Positions 15,801 to 23,271 of a stretch of 33,281 nucleotides of DNA are shown here, one piece after another (positions within the stretch are counted from its first letter, which is position 1; every line of letters begins with the position of its first letter). Made by a program: the position numbers and the translations under genes. The stretch comes from Gaiellales bacterium (GTDB lineage Bacteria; Actinomycetota; Thermoleophilia; RBG-16-64-13): contig JAAYAL010000083.1 in assembly GCA_012719395.1 (NCBI GenBank), forward strand, positions 1 through 33,281, read 5' to 3'. The notes beneath the pieces are model-generated. The model worked only from the letters and a program-made list of their open reading frames with translations, did no database searches and was not told the origin of the DNA.

Positions 15801-16941
15801 CCCCACAGACATCTTGGTACTCGAAGTGCCAGTGCAGAAGATCATCCGTGAGCCGATCAGCGGCCCCCACCGCTCCCGCTTCGCCAATGGCGACCCCGAT
15901 GGCTTCGTAGCACTGGAAGCGCATCTCCGGGAACAGCCCCTCCCTCTCCTGAAAGAACCGGGCCAGACGACGCAGTATGCGGTGGAAGTGCACGATGCGC
16001 GAGGGGCGGATGATCTCCCGCACTACCGACAACAACTCCACCATCACTTCACGCTGGCGGAGACCGAGAGACGTGTCCTTGAGCAGGAACAGACAGACGG
16101 CGAAGCGGTCATCCAGCGCTGAGATGCGGAAGAGTCTCTGCACCACCTCCTCCAGCATCTGGCTGAAGGTGGGGTGTTCCGGACCAACCAGTTCCATCGC
16201 AGCCGCTCCCGCCGCCGCCGACAGGTGGTGGCGGATGGCATTCGTGCCTGTGGATGCGAAAAGACCCGCCACCTCTTGGGGCGAGTGCACGCGGGCCTCG
16301 CGAGTTAGGGCCCAATCGGCCACATCGAGATGCTTTGCCACGATGGTGTAGCCTCGGAGCAGCACACGCCGGTAGGTTTCGGCCAGGCGCAGTGCCGGCA
16401 ACTCGGCGGCGGCGTGACCCGCGCCGACGAGGTCCAGCGCCACTTGTGTGACGTCTCTCAGCGCCTTGTCCCTCTCGAGCAGCGCCGACTCCAGCCGGGG
16501 GTACAGACGCTCGATGAGCGATGCCGCATCGGCGACAGGTTGCAGATACTCGTCCGCGTGAGAGCCGGTGATGGCCGCTTTCATCCAGACCAGCAATTGG
16601 CGTAGCAGCTGAGAGGCGCGGTCCTCAGGCAGTACACCCTGGAACAGGCCCTCCATGATTTCGAGGACGAGAGAGAAGAGGAGGGCTCTGTCGGCGGAGC
16701 GATCGAAGTAGTTCCAGTCGCGGAGCAACAACGTCTGCAGGCCGTCAATCACCGTGCCCGCGTGCCGGTAGCTGTGGAAGTACTCCTCCAGCGTCTCTCT
16801 CAGCAACTCGTGGGCACCATACGCGTCGGCCACGGCCTCAAGCATGACGTTGAACCTGTCGGGAATGATGGGGGCTTCCGCTGTGCCCGCGATGTTGGCC
16901 CTCAGGGCGTCCGAGTCCAGTGGCAGGAGGGAGGCGCTCAT
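12808..16941 (-). CDS. Large PPDK-like dikinase with unknown 870-residue N-terminal region
   Basis: A 1377-residue protein. Residues 1 to about 870 are mostly helical and unrecognised. From about 880 to 1255 comes a pyruvate-phosphate-dikinase-type ATP-grasp domain (GYKALGLKRM, then IRSGAAISMPG near 955, IYGNRGRQSGAGVTFTR near 1105, QGEDLVGG near 1140, and DPQEIEFAFE with LQKR at its end). The swivelling phosphohistidine domain follows, with catalytic His1310 in GGATSHAAVTAKRL. The protein stops about 68 residues after that His, so the PEP/pyruvate-binding barrel of PPDK and PEP synthase is absent. The acceptor may therefore be bound by the N-terminal region. AAGGAG lies about 10 nt before the ATG. 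It lies between a CorC-like gene (20 bp upstream) and the GAPDH-like gene. Confidence 0.85.
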   Translation of the reverse strand: MSASLLPLDSDALRANIAGTAEAPIIPDRFNVMLEAVADAYGAHELLRETLEEYFHSYRHAGTVIDGLQTLLLRDWNYFDRSADRALLFSLVLEIMEGLFQGVLPEDRASQLLRQLLVWMKAAITGSHADEYLQPVADAASLIERLYPRLESALLERDKALRDVTQVALDLVGAGHAAAELPALRLAETYRRVLLRGYTIVAKHLDVADWALTREARVHSPQEVAGLFASTGTNAIRHHLSAAAGAAAMELVGPEHPTFSQMLEEVVQRLFRISALDDRFAVCLFLLKDTSLGLRQREVMVELLSVVREIIRPSRIVHFHRILRRLARFFQEREGLFPEMRFQCYEAIGVAIGEAGAVGAADRLTDDLLHWHFEYQDVCGANDEWRTLANRHHLPNIRCWLRIIRSNPQLFERLAAGLTAQLRLGGAFIADTDLFQKDITDLLNANIEPVYSVIKQLLRCFPVYFNEVGAEGELRSVSTEIDEIGGRKDSLMHFIRKQVHAESSNRLIPFSTAVLDYWSTLDPGPLAPFLSERVLAAVTSERSQAEGPHKVLANLPAAPEDYRKVELMRRMRDLLEQKYSIAPRNLGPLVSASLTLSAETRREFTAALDTWQTCLRSPQRGVLAAITRYSRSRSREALLEQGLRALAELKTTILSGKHSEGQENIFHKRHIAAGIPSMYGTYREPKFDALGLSFRIEGLVAQLLDEIATEITDQYVSRASLRRFAGNLECFKRALEVDGLRSQSLNSDLIMLRDGAAHAGFTFNQCRNVFQFLAGDVTNLVRLTMQGYDDALRRILTDDSRQLDCRRLGLDAVIEGFLRDILVATLGLQSLDRYVANARSHLSALAEKVDTRDLARMMAYDPDRLVSWLDRPNPNVDDQMTLGYKALGLKRMTEYGYTVPEGFVLTTELFGVFPAMSHRPLYEHTLARIRHALAELEDKTGLGLGDPSRPLTLAIRSGAAISMPGLMATLINVGLNDELAEALAQQPGMAWTAWDSYRRFLQSWAMTAGIDRDVFDEIIAGYKSRYGVGQKLEFTAEQMKEIALAYRARSQELGVVLIDHPLLQVVAAVGRVLASYYSPQARFYRRYMGLAEEWGTAVIIQRMIYGNRGRQSGAGVTFTRSLVEPRSGQVRLFGDFAIGAQGEDLVGGLVNPLPMSEAQRRASATYRGVRRSLETEFPEVYNQLLEVAKDLVSTREHDPQEIEFAFESPHAQDVYVLQKRSMVEEVPEGVMTFARAPDERAPKPDAVGMGVSGSAYAGRVAVNAEQIDRLATETPCDHIVLLRPDTVPEEIAMIVRVQGILTARGGATSHAAVTAKRLHKNAVVDCRGLEVNEGAGTARLNGQELRVGDWLSIDGRTGHIFLGKREVISATTQANRG

Positions 16942-16961
16942 GTGGTCAGTGTCTCCTTGGC

Positions 16962-18287
16962 TCAGGACGCATCTTCGCTTCCGGGAGTGCCGTTGGCTTT
17001 CACCTCAGAGACAGGGCTCATGAGGACTCGGGCTACGCGCATGCCATCTACCTCGAGGATGCGCACCTGGTAGTTGCCGAGGACCACCTCGTCGCCTGCC
17101 CGCGGTCGGCGCTGCAACTGCTCGAAGACGCGGCCGCCGAGAGTGGGGAACCCCGGCTCGGTAAGGGTCAGCCCCAGCGCCTCCTCTAGATACTCCAGCC
17201 GGGCGCCCCCGTCAACCGAGTACGTTCCGTCGGAGAAAGCCTCAACCAGAGGGGCTTCGTGGTCGAATTCGTCTTGCACCTCGCCAATGAGTTGCTCCAC
17301 CACGTCTTGAACCGTGACGAGGCCGCTGGTGCCCCCGTGCTCGTCCACCACAATGGCCAGAGGGGTGCGGGCCGATTGGAAACGCGCCAGTGCCAGCTCG
17401 ACACTTGCGGTCTCCGAGATGAATCCCACCTGGCGCAGTACCGACCGCACCGTTCGCACCCGGTCCGCCCGGTACAGGTCTTTTACGTGCACGTAGCCGA
17501 TGGTGTCGTCCAGATCGTCCTCGAACACTGGATAGCGGGTATGGTTGGAGAGTGCCACCTCGTCCAAGGCTTCGCTGACGGGAGTGTTGGCCGACAACGC
17601 CGCCATCTCGGTACGGGGTACCATGACTTCGCCCACTGTCACTTCGCCCAAAGTGAGCGCGCGGCGCATGATGGTTTGTTCCACTTCGTCGATGTGGCCC
17701 CCTTCTGCGCTGGCGCTAAGGATCATGCGCAACTCGTCCTCGCTGTGGGCCAGATCCGCCGCCGTGGCGGGCTTGACCCGTAGGAGAGCAAGAATGCCTT
17801 TGGTCAGGGAGTTGAGCACCCAGACGATGGGCCAGAACAGCCAATAGAAGAAGCGCAGGGGGACGGCCAGCACCAAGGTGGCGCCCTCCGCTTTGCGGAT
17901 AGCGATGGACTTGGGGACCAGTTCTCCCAAGACGATAGTGAACCCCGTGGCCAGCACGAAGGACAGCACGGCGGCGACGGTGGTGCGCAGTTCCGGCGAG
18001 CTGATGCCGAGCCAGTCGAGCGGGTCGGAGATGAGCTTCGAGAGGACGGGCTCGCTCGCCCAGCCCAGGCCAAGGGTGGCCATGGTCACGCCCAGTTGGA
18101 TGACCGGCAGGTAGGACTCCACCTTGTCAAGGATCGGCAGGGAGATCCGCGCGATGCGGCTCCCGGCCTCTGCCATCTCGATGATACGGGTGGGGCGAAC
18201 CTTGACTATGGCGAACTCGGCTGCCACGAACACGCCGTTGACGACGATCAGCAGAACAATCAGCAGGACACCCAGCGCTGTGCTCAT
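16962..18287 (-). CDS. CNNM/CorC-HlyC family membrane protein
   Basis: A 441-residue protein with the CorC/hemolysin-C layout. An N-terminal DUF21/CNNM transmembrane domain (helices near 4-26, 65-85, 103-123 and 137-165, with GELVPKS at 121-127) is followed by two CBS domains (about 218-335, with MVPRTEM and DEHGGTSGLVTVQDVVE). A C-terminal CorC_HlyC domain covers about 345-430. Members are linked to Mg2+ or Co2+ transport or efflux and bind nucleotides through the CBS pair. It heads the three-gene minus-strand operon with the orphan dikinase and the GAPDH-like protein. The shared Mg-nucleotide theme is suggestive but unproven. Confidence 0.92.
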   Translation of the reverse strand: MSTALGVLLIVLLIVVNGVFVAAEFAIVKVRPTRIIEMAEAGSRIARISLPILDKVESYLPVIQLGVTMATLGLGWASEPVLSKLISDPLDWLGISSPELRTTVAAVLSFVLATGFTIVLGELVPKSIAIRKAEGATLVLAVPLRFFYWLFWPIVWVLNSLTKGILALLRVKPATAADLAHSEDELRMILSASAEGGHIDEVEQTIMRRALTLGEVTVGEVMVPRTEMAALSANTPVSEALDEVALSNHTRYPVFEDDLDDTIGYVHVKDLYRADRVRTVRSVLRQVGFISETASVELALARFQSARTPLAIVVDEHGGTSGLVTVQDVVEQLIGEVQDEFDHEAPLVEAFSDGTYSVDGGARLEYLEEALGLTLTEPGFPTLGGRVFEQLQRRPRAGDEVVLGNYQVRILEVDGMRVARVLMSPVSEVKANGTPGSEDAS

Positions 18288-18441
18288 CTCAGGGCAACAG
18301 CGCCAGGGTCACGAGCCGGTGCGTGTGAGGTACTTGGGGGGTCTTCTGCTTGGCCCATATGGTGCCTCTAGCATAGCAGAAGAGTCGGTGGCCGCGTGGC
18401 TAGAGCCCCGCGGGTAAGGACATGGTGGGCGCGACAGCCAG

Positions 18442-18471
18442 CGGCCCCCGGCAAAGTGTCGCCGGGGGCCG
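18442..18471 (-). terminator. Hairpin downstream of hydroxyacyl-CoA dehydrogenase
   Basis: CGGCCCCCGGC and its exact complement form an 11-bp stem with an 8-nt loop, 20 bp past the dehydrogenase stop on the minus strand. There is no T-tract. It separates that gene from the CorC-dikinase-GAPDH operon, which begins downstream at 18287. Confidence 0.65.
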
Positions 18472-18490
18472 AGAACTGTGTCTGCTCAGT

Positions 18491-19360
18491 TCAGTGCTTC
18501 TCGGCGTAGTCGTAGAAGCCCTTGCCGCTCTTCCGACCCAGGTAGCCGGCCATGACCATGTTGCGGACAAGGTCTGGCGGGTTGAAGCGGGCTTCCTTCG
18601 TGTACTCGTAGAGCATGTTGCCGATGTGGTACACGATATCGATACCGACGAAGTCGGCCAGCTCCAGCGGCCCCATGGGTAGGTTGGCGCCCAGCTTCAT
18701 GGCGGTGTCAATGTCGGCGGCGGTGGCCACGCCGCTTTCGTACACGCGCGCCGCGTCAATGATCATGGGGATGAGGATGCGGTTGACGATGAAGGACGGC
18801 GTGTCCTTGCAGGGCACGGGCGTCTTGCCCAGCTTCTTGGTCAGCTCGATGGTGACGTCAACCACGTCCGGGGTGGTCTGCAGCGCGGGGATGATCTCCA
18901 CCAGTTTCATGACCGGCACCGGGTTGAAGAAGTGCATACCCACCACCCGGTCCGGCCGCGCCGTTAGTGCCGCCAGCTGCGTCACAGAGATGGACGAGGT
19001 GTTGGTGGCGTAGATGGTGTCGGGGCCTACCACCGGCTCCAGGCTCTCGAACAGGGCCTTCTTGGCAGAGACCTCTTCCAGGATGGCCTCGATGATGAAG
19101 TCGGCCTCCGCCATGACGGCTGGGTCGGTGGACATGGTGATGCGATCCAGGACGGCCCGCCGCGCGTCCGCCGTGATCTTCTCCTTGGACAGCAGCCGGT
19201 CCAGGCTCTTGGTGATGATGTTCATGCCGCGCTCTAGGAAGGCGTCCTGCACGTCCAGCACCTTGACCTTGTACCCGGATTGCGCCGCCTGCTGTACGAT
19301 GCCGGCGCCCATGGTGCCTGCGCCGCACACGCCGATGGTCTTGATCTCGTCGACTTTCAT
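18491..19360 (-). CDS. hbd: 3-hydroxyacyl-CoA (3-hydroxybutyryl-CoA) dehydrogenase
   Basis: NAD(P)-dependent oxidoreductase interconverting 3-hydroxyacyl-CoA and 3-ketoacyl-CoA, 289 residues, the normal length for Hbd/PaaH. The Rossmann loop GVCGAGTMGAG is at 10-20. The substrate loop TNTSSIS is at 119-125. Catalytic His143 lies in HFFNPVPVMKLVE, and the family signature CKDTPSFIVNRI at 184-195 is followed by the C-terminal helical domain. ATG 19360 is chosen because AAGGAG sits 6 nt upstream; the ORF could extend 11 residues further. It is a single gene with its own hairpin. The enoyl-CoA hydratase and thioesterase elsewhere in the window could act in the same pathway. Confidence 0.94.
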   Translation of the reverse strand: MKVDEIKTIGVCGAGTMGAGIVQQAAQSGYKVKVLDVQDAFLERGMNIITKSLDRLLSKEKITADARRAVLDRITMSTDPAVMAEADFIIEAILEEVSAKKALFESLEPVVGPDTIYATNTSSISVTQLAALTARPDRVVGMHFFNPVPVMKLVEIIPALQTTPDVVDVTIELTKKLGKTPVPCKDTPSFIVNRILIPMIIDAARVYESGVATAADIDTAMKLGANLPMGPLELADFVGIDIVYHIGNMLYEYTKEARFNPPDLVRNMVMAGYLGRKSGKGFYDYAEKH

Positions 19361-19430
19361 GTCCACTCCTTGTTCCGGACTAATCCCGATCACCGCGAGG
19401 TGCTGAGAGGCGAGTAGGACGCTAGTCTAC

Positions 19431-19447
19431 CGCCACAGGCCGTGGCG
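19431..19447 (-). terminator. Short hairpin after nth
   Basis: CGCCAC (19431-19436) and GTGGCG (19442-19447) form a 6-bp stem with a 5-nt loop, 3' of nth on the minus strand. It overlaps the region just after the nth stop by position only. A weak terminator candidate with no T-tract. Confidence 0.3.
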
Positions 19448-19450
19448 CCG

Positions 19451-20122
19451 CTAGAAGGCACCGGCCGTGGGGCAGATATCCGCCAGTCGGCACCGCCCAC
19501 ACCCCGGCTTCTTTGCGGTGCACACTGCACGGCCGTGCTCGATCAGCAGGTAGGAGATCTGGAACCAGTCCTGCCGCGGCACGATGGCAAGCAGGGCCTG
19601 TTCCGTCTTCACTGCATCCTTGCTGTGGGCAAGTCCCAGTCGGTTGGCCAGTCGGTGCACATGTGTGTCCACGGCGATCCCGGCGCCCGGGTCGCGCGCG
19701 AAGGCCTCGGGGTAGGCGTTGCCCAAGATGATGTTGGCCGTCTTGCGGGCCACGCCCGGCAGGCGCAAGAGTTCGGCCATGGAATCCGGGACGCGGCCGC
19801 CGAACTCGGCCAGGATCATGCGGGCGGAGGCCAGGATGTGCGTGGTCTTGTTGCGGAAGAAGCCGGTGGCGTAGATGTCCTGCTCGAATTCCGCCGGATC
19901 GGCGGAAGCGTAGTCCTCAATACTGTGGTACTTCTGGAAGAGCCGCTCGGTGACTTGGTTGACGGTCTTGTCTGTCGATTGCGCCGACAGTATCACCGCC
20001 ACGGTGAGCTGCCAGGGGTCATGATGAGTGAGGACAATGCCGGCGTCCGGAAAGTCGCGGCGCAGGCGCATCACGATCTCACGCGCCTGCTCCGCTGGAG
20101 GCTCCAAAGGTGTTCCGGCCAC
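19451..20122 (-). CDS. nth: Endonuclease III
   Basis: DNA glycosylase/AP lyase that removes oxidised pyrimidines in base-excision repair, 223 residues. The helix-hairpin-helix LPGVARKTAN carries catalytic Lys127. The general acid Asp152 lies in VDTHVHR, and the [4Fe-4S] cluster loop C201-x6-C208-x2-C211-x5-C217 is exact. The start is GTG 20122, whose G is the last base of the iorB stop (TAGTG), so nth is translated by coupling to the iorAB messenger. This is unusual company for a repair enzyme. A start at a later codon would lose the N-terminal helix. Confidence 0.95.
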   Translation of the reverse strand: MAGTPLEPPAEQAREIVMRLRRDFPDAGIVLTHHDPWQLTVAVILSAQSTDKTVNQVTERLFQKYHSIEDYASADPAEFEQDIYATGFFRNKTTHILASARMILAEFGGRVPDSMAELLRLPGVARKTANIILGNAYPEAFARDPGAGIAVDTHVHRLANRLGLAHSKDAVKTEQALLAIVPRQDWFQISYLLIEHGRAVCTAKKPGCGRCRLADICPTAGAF

Positions 20123-20757
20123 TACTCTGCGCTGCGCCCCAGCCCGAACGCCAGCATATTGGCCTCCACGGTCTTGGGCGGGACCACGTCGGCGATAATC
20201 CTCGCCCAGGTCTCGTCGCTGAACGGAAGGCTGTTGGCCGCTGCGCCCAACATGACCATGTTGGCCGCCTTGGGGTTGCCGGCCTTGACGGCCAACTCGG
20301 TGGCGTTGACTCCCCGCACGCGGTCCCAGGCGGCGGCGATCTGGCTGTGCACGCCTGTGGGGTATTCGGCCAGCCCGGAGGAGACGGTGCTGGGGTTCAC
20401 CTGCAGCGTATTGTAGACGAGCATGCCTCCGGGTCGCAGCCAGGTGACGTACCGCAGCGCCTCAAGCGCTTCGAAAGAGAGCAGCAAGTGGGCCGTGCCC
20501 TGCGTCACCAGTGGCGACCAGATCTTGCGGCCGAAGCGCAGATGGCTGAGCACGCTGCCGCCCCGCTGGCTCATGCCGTGAACCTCGCTCTGCTTGACGT
20601 CAAAGCCATCTGCCAAAGCCGCCTGGCCCAGCACGTAGCTGGCCATGATGACGCCTTGGCCGCCCACGCCGGTGATGATGATGTTGGTGGTCCCGGCCGG
20701 TGCAGCCTTGTCAACACCGCTGGGATCCACGCACGTATCGCTCTTCATCTCAGTCAT
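20122..20757 (-). CDS. iorB: Indolepyruvate:ferredoxin oxidoreductase, beta subunit
   Basis: Gamma-type (POR_N-like) subunit of the 2-oxoacid:ferredoxin oxidoreductase that oxidatively decarboxylates aryl pyruvates from Trp, Phe and Tyr to aryl-acetyl-CoA. In 211 residues the typical GVGGQGVIMASYVLG near 31-45 and the QSEVHGMSQRGGSV segment near 56-69 are clear. The first 25 residues are a low-complexity extension; Met4 is an alternative start. It lies 18 bp after iorA. The stop TAG overlaps the nth GTG. The subunit pairs with IorA in the cytoplasm and passes electrons to ferredoxin. Confidence 0.93.
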   Translation of the reverse strand: MTEMKSDTCVDPSGVDKAAPAGTTNIIITGVGGQGVIMASYVLGQAALADGFDVKQSEVHGMSQRGGSVLSHLRFGRKIWSPLVTQGTAHLLLSFEALEALRYVTWLRPGGMLVYNTLQVNPSTVSSGLAEYPTGVHSQIAAAWDRVRGVNATELAVKAGNPKAANMVMLGAAANSLPFSDETWARIIADVVPPKTVEANMLAFGLGRSAE

Positions 20758-20775
20758 CTCCGTATCCTCAAGCGG

Positions 20776-22569
20776 CTAGCCGTTGACGGCGGCCGGCGCC
20801 TTGATCGCTTCAAACTTGCACATCTGGGCGCAGACACCGCAGCCGTTGCACTGCGTCTGGTCAATCTGGACAACGGTCTTGCCGTCCTCCCTGTTCACGA
20901 GCCCCAAGGCAATGCAGGCCACGCGCAGACAGCGCCTGCATCCCGTGCACTCCTCGGCGTCAATGACCCAGGGCTCGTGCTTCACCTTGTACTCGAGCAC
21001 ACAGGGCGCCTGGGCGATGATGACCACCGGCCCTGGGGTGGCCAAGGCCTCGCCGATTGACTTCTCCACCTGGGCCAGATTGTAGGGGTCCATCTTGATG
21101 ATGGTGGGAACTCCGAAGGCCTCACAGATCTTCACCAAGTCCACCGCCGGAGTCAGAGCACCGCTGAGGGTCTTGCCCGAACCGGGGTTGTCCTGACCGC
21201 CCGTCATGGCCGTGGTGCGGTTGTCGAGGATGAGGGTGACCGTCTCTCCCCGGTTCCACACCGTGTTGAGCAGAGGCGTCATGCCGCTGTGCAGAAAGGT
21301 GGAATCGCCGATGACCGCTACGGGGCGGTCCTTGGTCTTGGTCTCGGCGTCTTGGACTTTGGCCATTCCGTGGGCCATGCCGATGCCGGCTCCCATGCAG
21401 ACGCACGAGTGCATTGACGCCAGCGGCGGAAGCGCACCGAGGGTGTAGCAACCGATGTCACCACTCACGAAGATCTTCATACGGTTGAGCACCGTGAAGA
21501 CACCACGGTGCGAGCAGCCGGGGCATAGCGTGGGTGGCCGCAGGGGCAGATCAGTGCGGTCAGGTGTTGGGACTGCTGCGAGCTCTTCATTGACGCCCGG
21601 CAGTCCATCGCAGGCCAACGAGCGGGCCACCAGACCGGGGTCAAACTCGCCCAGGAGGGGCAGCAGGTTCTTGCCGCCGTCCACCTTCACTCCGGTGGCC
21701 CTGAGGTGCTCTTCGAAGAACGGGTCCAGTTCCTCCACCACGTACAGCTTCTCCACCTTGCCCCGGAACTCGGCGATGAGCGCGTCCGGCAGTGGGTAGC
21801 TCATGCCCAGTTTCAGGAAGCTGGCTTGAGGATAGGCCTCGCGGGCGTACGCATAGGCGGCGCCGGAAGCCACGATCCCCACGCGAGGGTCGCCCATCTC
21901 GATGCGATTGAGCGGGGTGTGGTTGGAGTAGACCTGTAGCGCTGTGAAACGCTTCTCCACCGCCACATGCCGTGCGCGGGCGAAACCGGGCAGCATGGTG
22001 TACTTGGAGGCCGTCTTCTCCAGGCCTGTGATGTTGCCTGGTTCGCGTCTCTCTCCCAGCTCCACGATACTCTTGGAGTGGGAGATGCGTGTGGTGGTGC
22101 GCAGCATGACAGGGGTGTCGAACTCCTCGGAGATATCGAGCGCCTGCATCAGGAAGTTCTTGCACTCCTGACTGTCGCTGGGCTCCAGTAGCGGAATCTT
22201 GGAGAATTTGGCGTAGTTGCGGTTGTCTTGCTCGTTCTGCGAGCTGTGCATGGCCGGGTCATCGGCGGAGATGAGCACCAACCCGCCCTTGATCCCCACG
22301 TATGAGGCGGTCATAAGTGGATCGGCCGCCACGTTGACGCCCACGTGCTTCATAGAGCAGATGGCGCGGGCACCGGCCACGGCTGCGCCCAGTGCCGTTT
22401 CCAGCGCCACCTTCTCGTTGGTGCACCATTCGCTGTAGACATCCGCATAGTCGGCGATAGTCTCCAGGATCTCTGTGCTGGGGGTGCCCGGGTAGGCGCT
22501 GGCAAATCGGACGCCCGCCTCCCACGCTCCGCGAGCTATGGCCTCATTGCCTGAAAGGATCTCCCGCAT
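20776..22569 (-). CDS. iorA: Indolepyruvate:ferredoxin oxidoreductase, alpha subunit
   Basis: Catalytic subunit with thiamine diphosphate and two [4Fe-4S] clusters, 597 residues. The N-terminal pyrimidine-type domain starts GNEAIARGAWEAG and includes YPGTPSTEI. The ThDP domain contains CPGCSHRG, GDIGCYTLG and GDSTFLHSGM, followed by LDNRTTAMTGGQ. The C-terminal ferredoxin domain has Cys541, 544, 547, 552 and Cys574, 577, 580, 584. ATG 22569 is preferred over 22575 and 22596 because GGAGGA then lies 7 nt upstream. It is first in the operon iorA-iorB-nth. Its presence implies anaerobic, ferredoxin-linked amino acid fermentation or the reverse, reductive, synthesis. Confidence 0.95.
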   Translation of the reverse strand: MREILSGNEAIARGAWEAGVRFASAYPGTPSTEILETIADYADVYSEWCTNEKVALETALGAAVAGARAICSMKHVGVNVAADPLMTASYVGIKGGLVLISADDPAMHSSQNEQDNRNYAKFSKIPLLEPSDSQECKNFLMQALDISEEFDTPVMLRTTTRISHSKSIVELGERREPGNITGLEKTASKYTMLPGFARARHVAVEKRFTALQVYSNHTPLNRIEMGDPRVGIVASGAAYAYAREAYPQASFLKLGMSYPLPDALIAEFRGKVEKLYVVEELDPFFEEHLRATGVKVDGGKNLLPLLGEFDPGLVARSLACDGLPGVNEELAAVPTPDRTDLPLRPPTLCPGCSHRGVFTVLNRMKIFVSGDIGCYTLGALPPLASMHSCVCMGAGIGMAHGMAKVQDAETKTKDRPVAVIGDSTFLHSGMTPLLNTVWNRGETVTLILDNRTTAMTGGQDNPGSGKTLSGALTPAVDLVKICEAFGVPTIIKMDPYNLAQVEKSIGEALATPGPVVIIAQAPCVLEYKVKHEPWVIDAEECTGCRRCLRVACIALGLVNREDGKTVVQIDQTQCNGCGVCAQMCKFEAIKAPAAVNG

Positions 22570-22901
22570 TTCCATTCCTCCGCGCTTCCGGGACAAACTT
22601 CGCTATTGTAGCCATCGGGAAAGGCTGCGAACAATGTGTGGATGTGTAGCCGGCCGGTGAGGGATACACAGGAAAGGGAGATGCCGGTAGCATTGGGCTG
22701 AAGCACGGGAGGCGACGGCAGCGCCGGGAGGACGGCTGAGGTCGTGAGCAGGTGCAGGTTGGTGACAGCGACAGCGGGTGTGCCGGGGATTCCACGCTGT
22801 TTGCCCGCGCATACAGCCACGCGCGAGGGAAGGGGCGTCGTGACCGAGGCACTCGGGGCCTGCGCACGTTGTACCCCCGGTCCTGCAAGAGGGCAACGGG
22901 C
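22570..22901. other. Gene-free stretch between iorA and the xanthine dehydrogenase remnant
   Basis: About 330 bp between divergent units. It holds the iorA ribosome site and candidate promoter at its left end. I find no credible gene, repeat or RNA in the rest. Because it borders a decayed operon, part of it may be eroded coding sequence, but no homology to the missing subunits is visible in any frame. Confidence 0.5.
22605..22634 (-). promoter_or_regulatory. Candidate iorA promoter
   Basis: Minus strand TTGTTC (22629-22634), an 18-nt spacer, then TACAAT (22605-22610), about 35 nt upstream of the chosen iorA start. Five of six -10 positions match the sigma-70 consensus. Confidence 0.45.
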
Positions 22902-23081
22902 GTGACGCGGGAGTTACGCTTCTCGCTCAACGGGGACGTGGTCCAGGTCGGCATACAGGACCAGGAGACGCTTCTGGAAGTGCTGTGGGAACGCCTGCGC
23001 CTGACCGGCACCAAACGCGGCTGTGACCAGGGGGCTTGTGGGGCCTGCACCGTTCTCTTGGATGGCTCTCCGGGTCGTATC
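22902..23081 (+). pseudogene. Remnant of xanthine-dehydrogenase-type 2Fe-2S subunit
   Basis: From GTG 22902 about 60 residues match the N-terminal ferredoxin domain of XdhC/CoxS-type small subunits: FSLNGDVVQVGIQ, ETLLEVLWERL, then C41-x4-C46-x2-C49 in GCDQGACGACTVLLDG. The fourth cluster Cys and the entire second [2Fe-2S] helical domain (about 90 residues) are missing, and the frame runs on into unrelated Pro/Arg-rich sequence until a stop near 23207. The cluster cannot form as in the family. I call it a truncated pseudogene rather than a short ferredoxin. Confidence 0.75.
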
Positions 23082-23133
23082 GGCGTCCGCAACTGGCGGC
23101 CGGATACTGCGGCGGGGGTGTGGGGCCTCAGCC

Positions 23134-23271
23134 CCGCACAGCCTCCACCCGGCGCTTCCGGCCATAGCCAACGCCGTTTTCGACGCGGTCGGGGTGTGGG
23201 TCCATGAGGTACCCTTGATAGGGCAAGCGCTTTGCCAGGCACTACAGGGACAAAGCAGCATCAAGGAATGA
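23134..23271 (+). pseudogene. Remnant C-terminus of molybdenum hydroxylase large subunit
   Basis: In a different frame from the 2Fe-2S remnant, about 45 residues read LHPALPAIANAVFDAVGVWVH followed by EVPL and a short tail. This is the end of xanthine/CO-dehydrogenase-type molybdopterin subunits, which close with PAIANAxxDAxGvR and a short helix. The other 700 or so residues are gone. Its TGA (23269-23271) overlaps the ATG of the FAD-subunit remnant (ATGA), so the original gene order small-large-FAD subunit can still be read. Confidence 0.65.
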
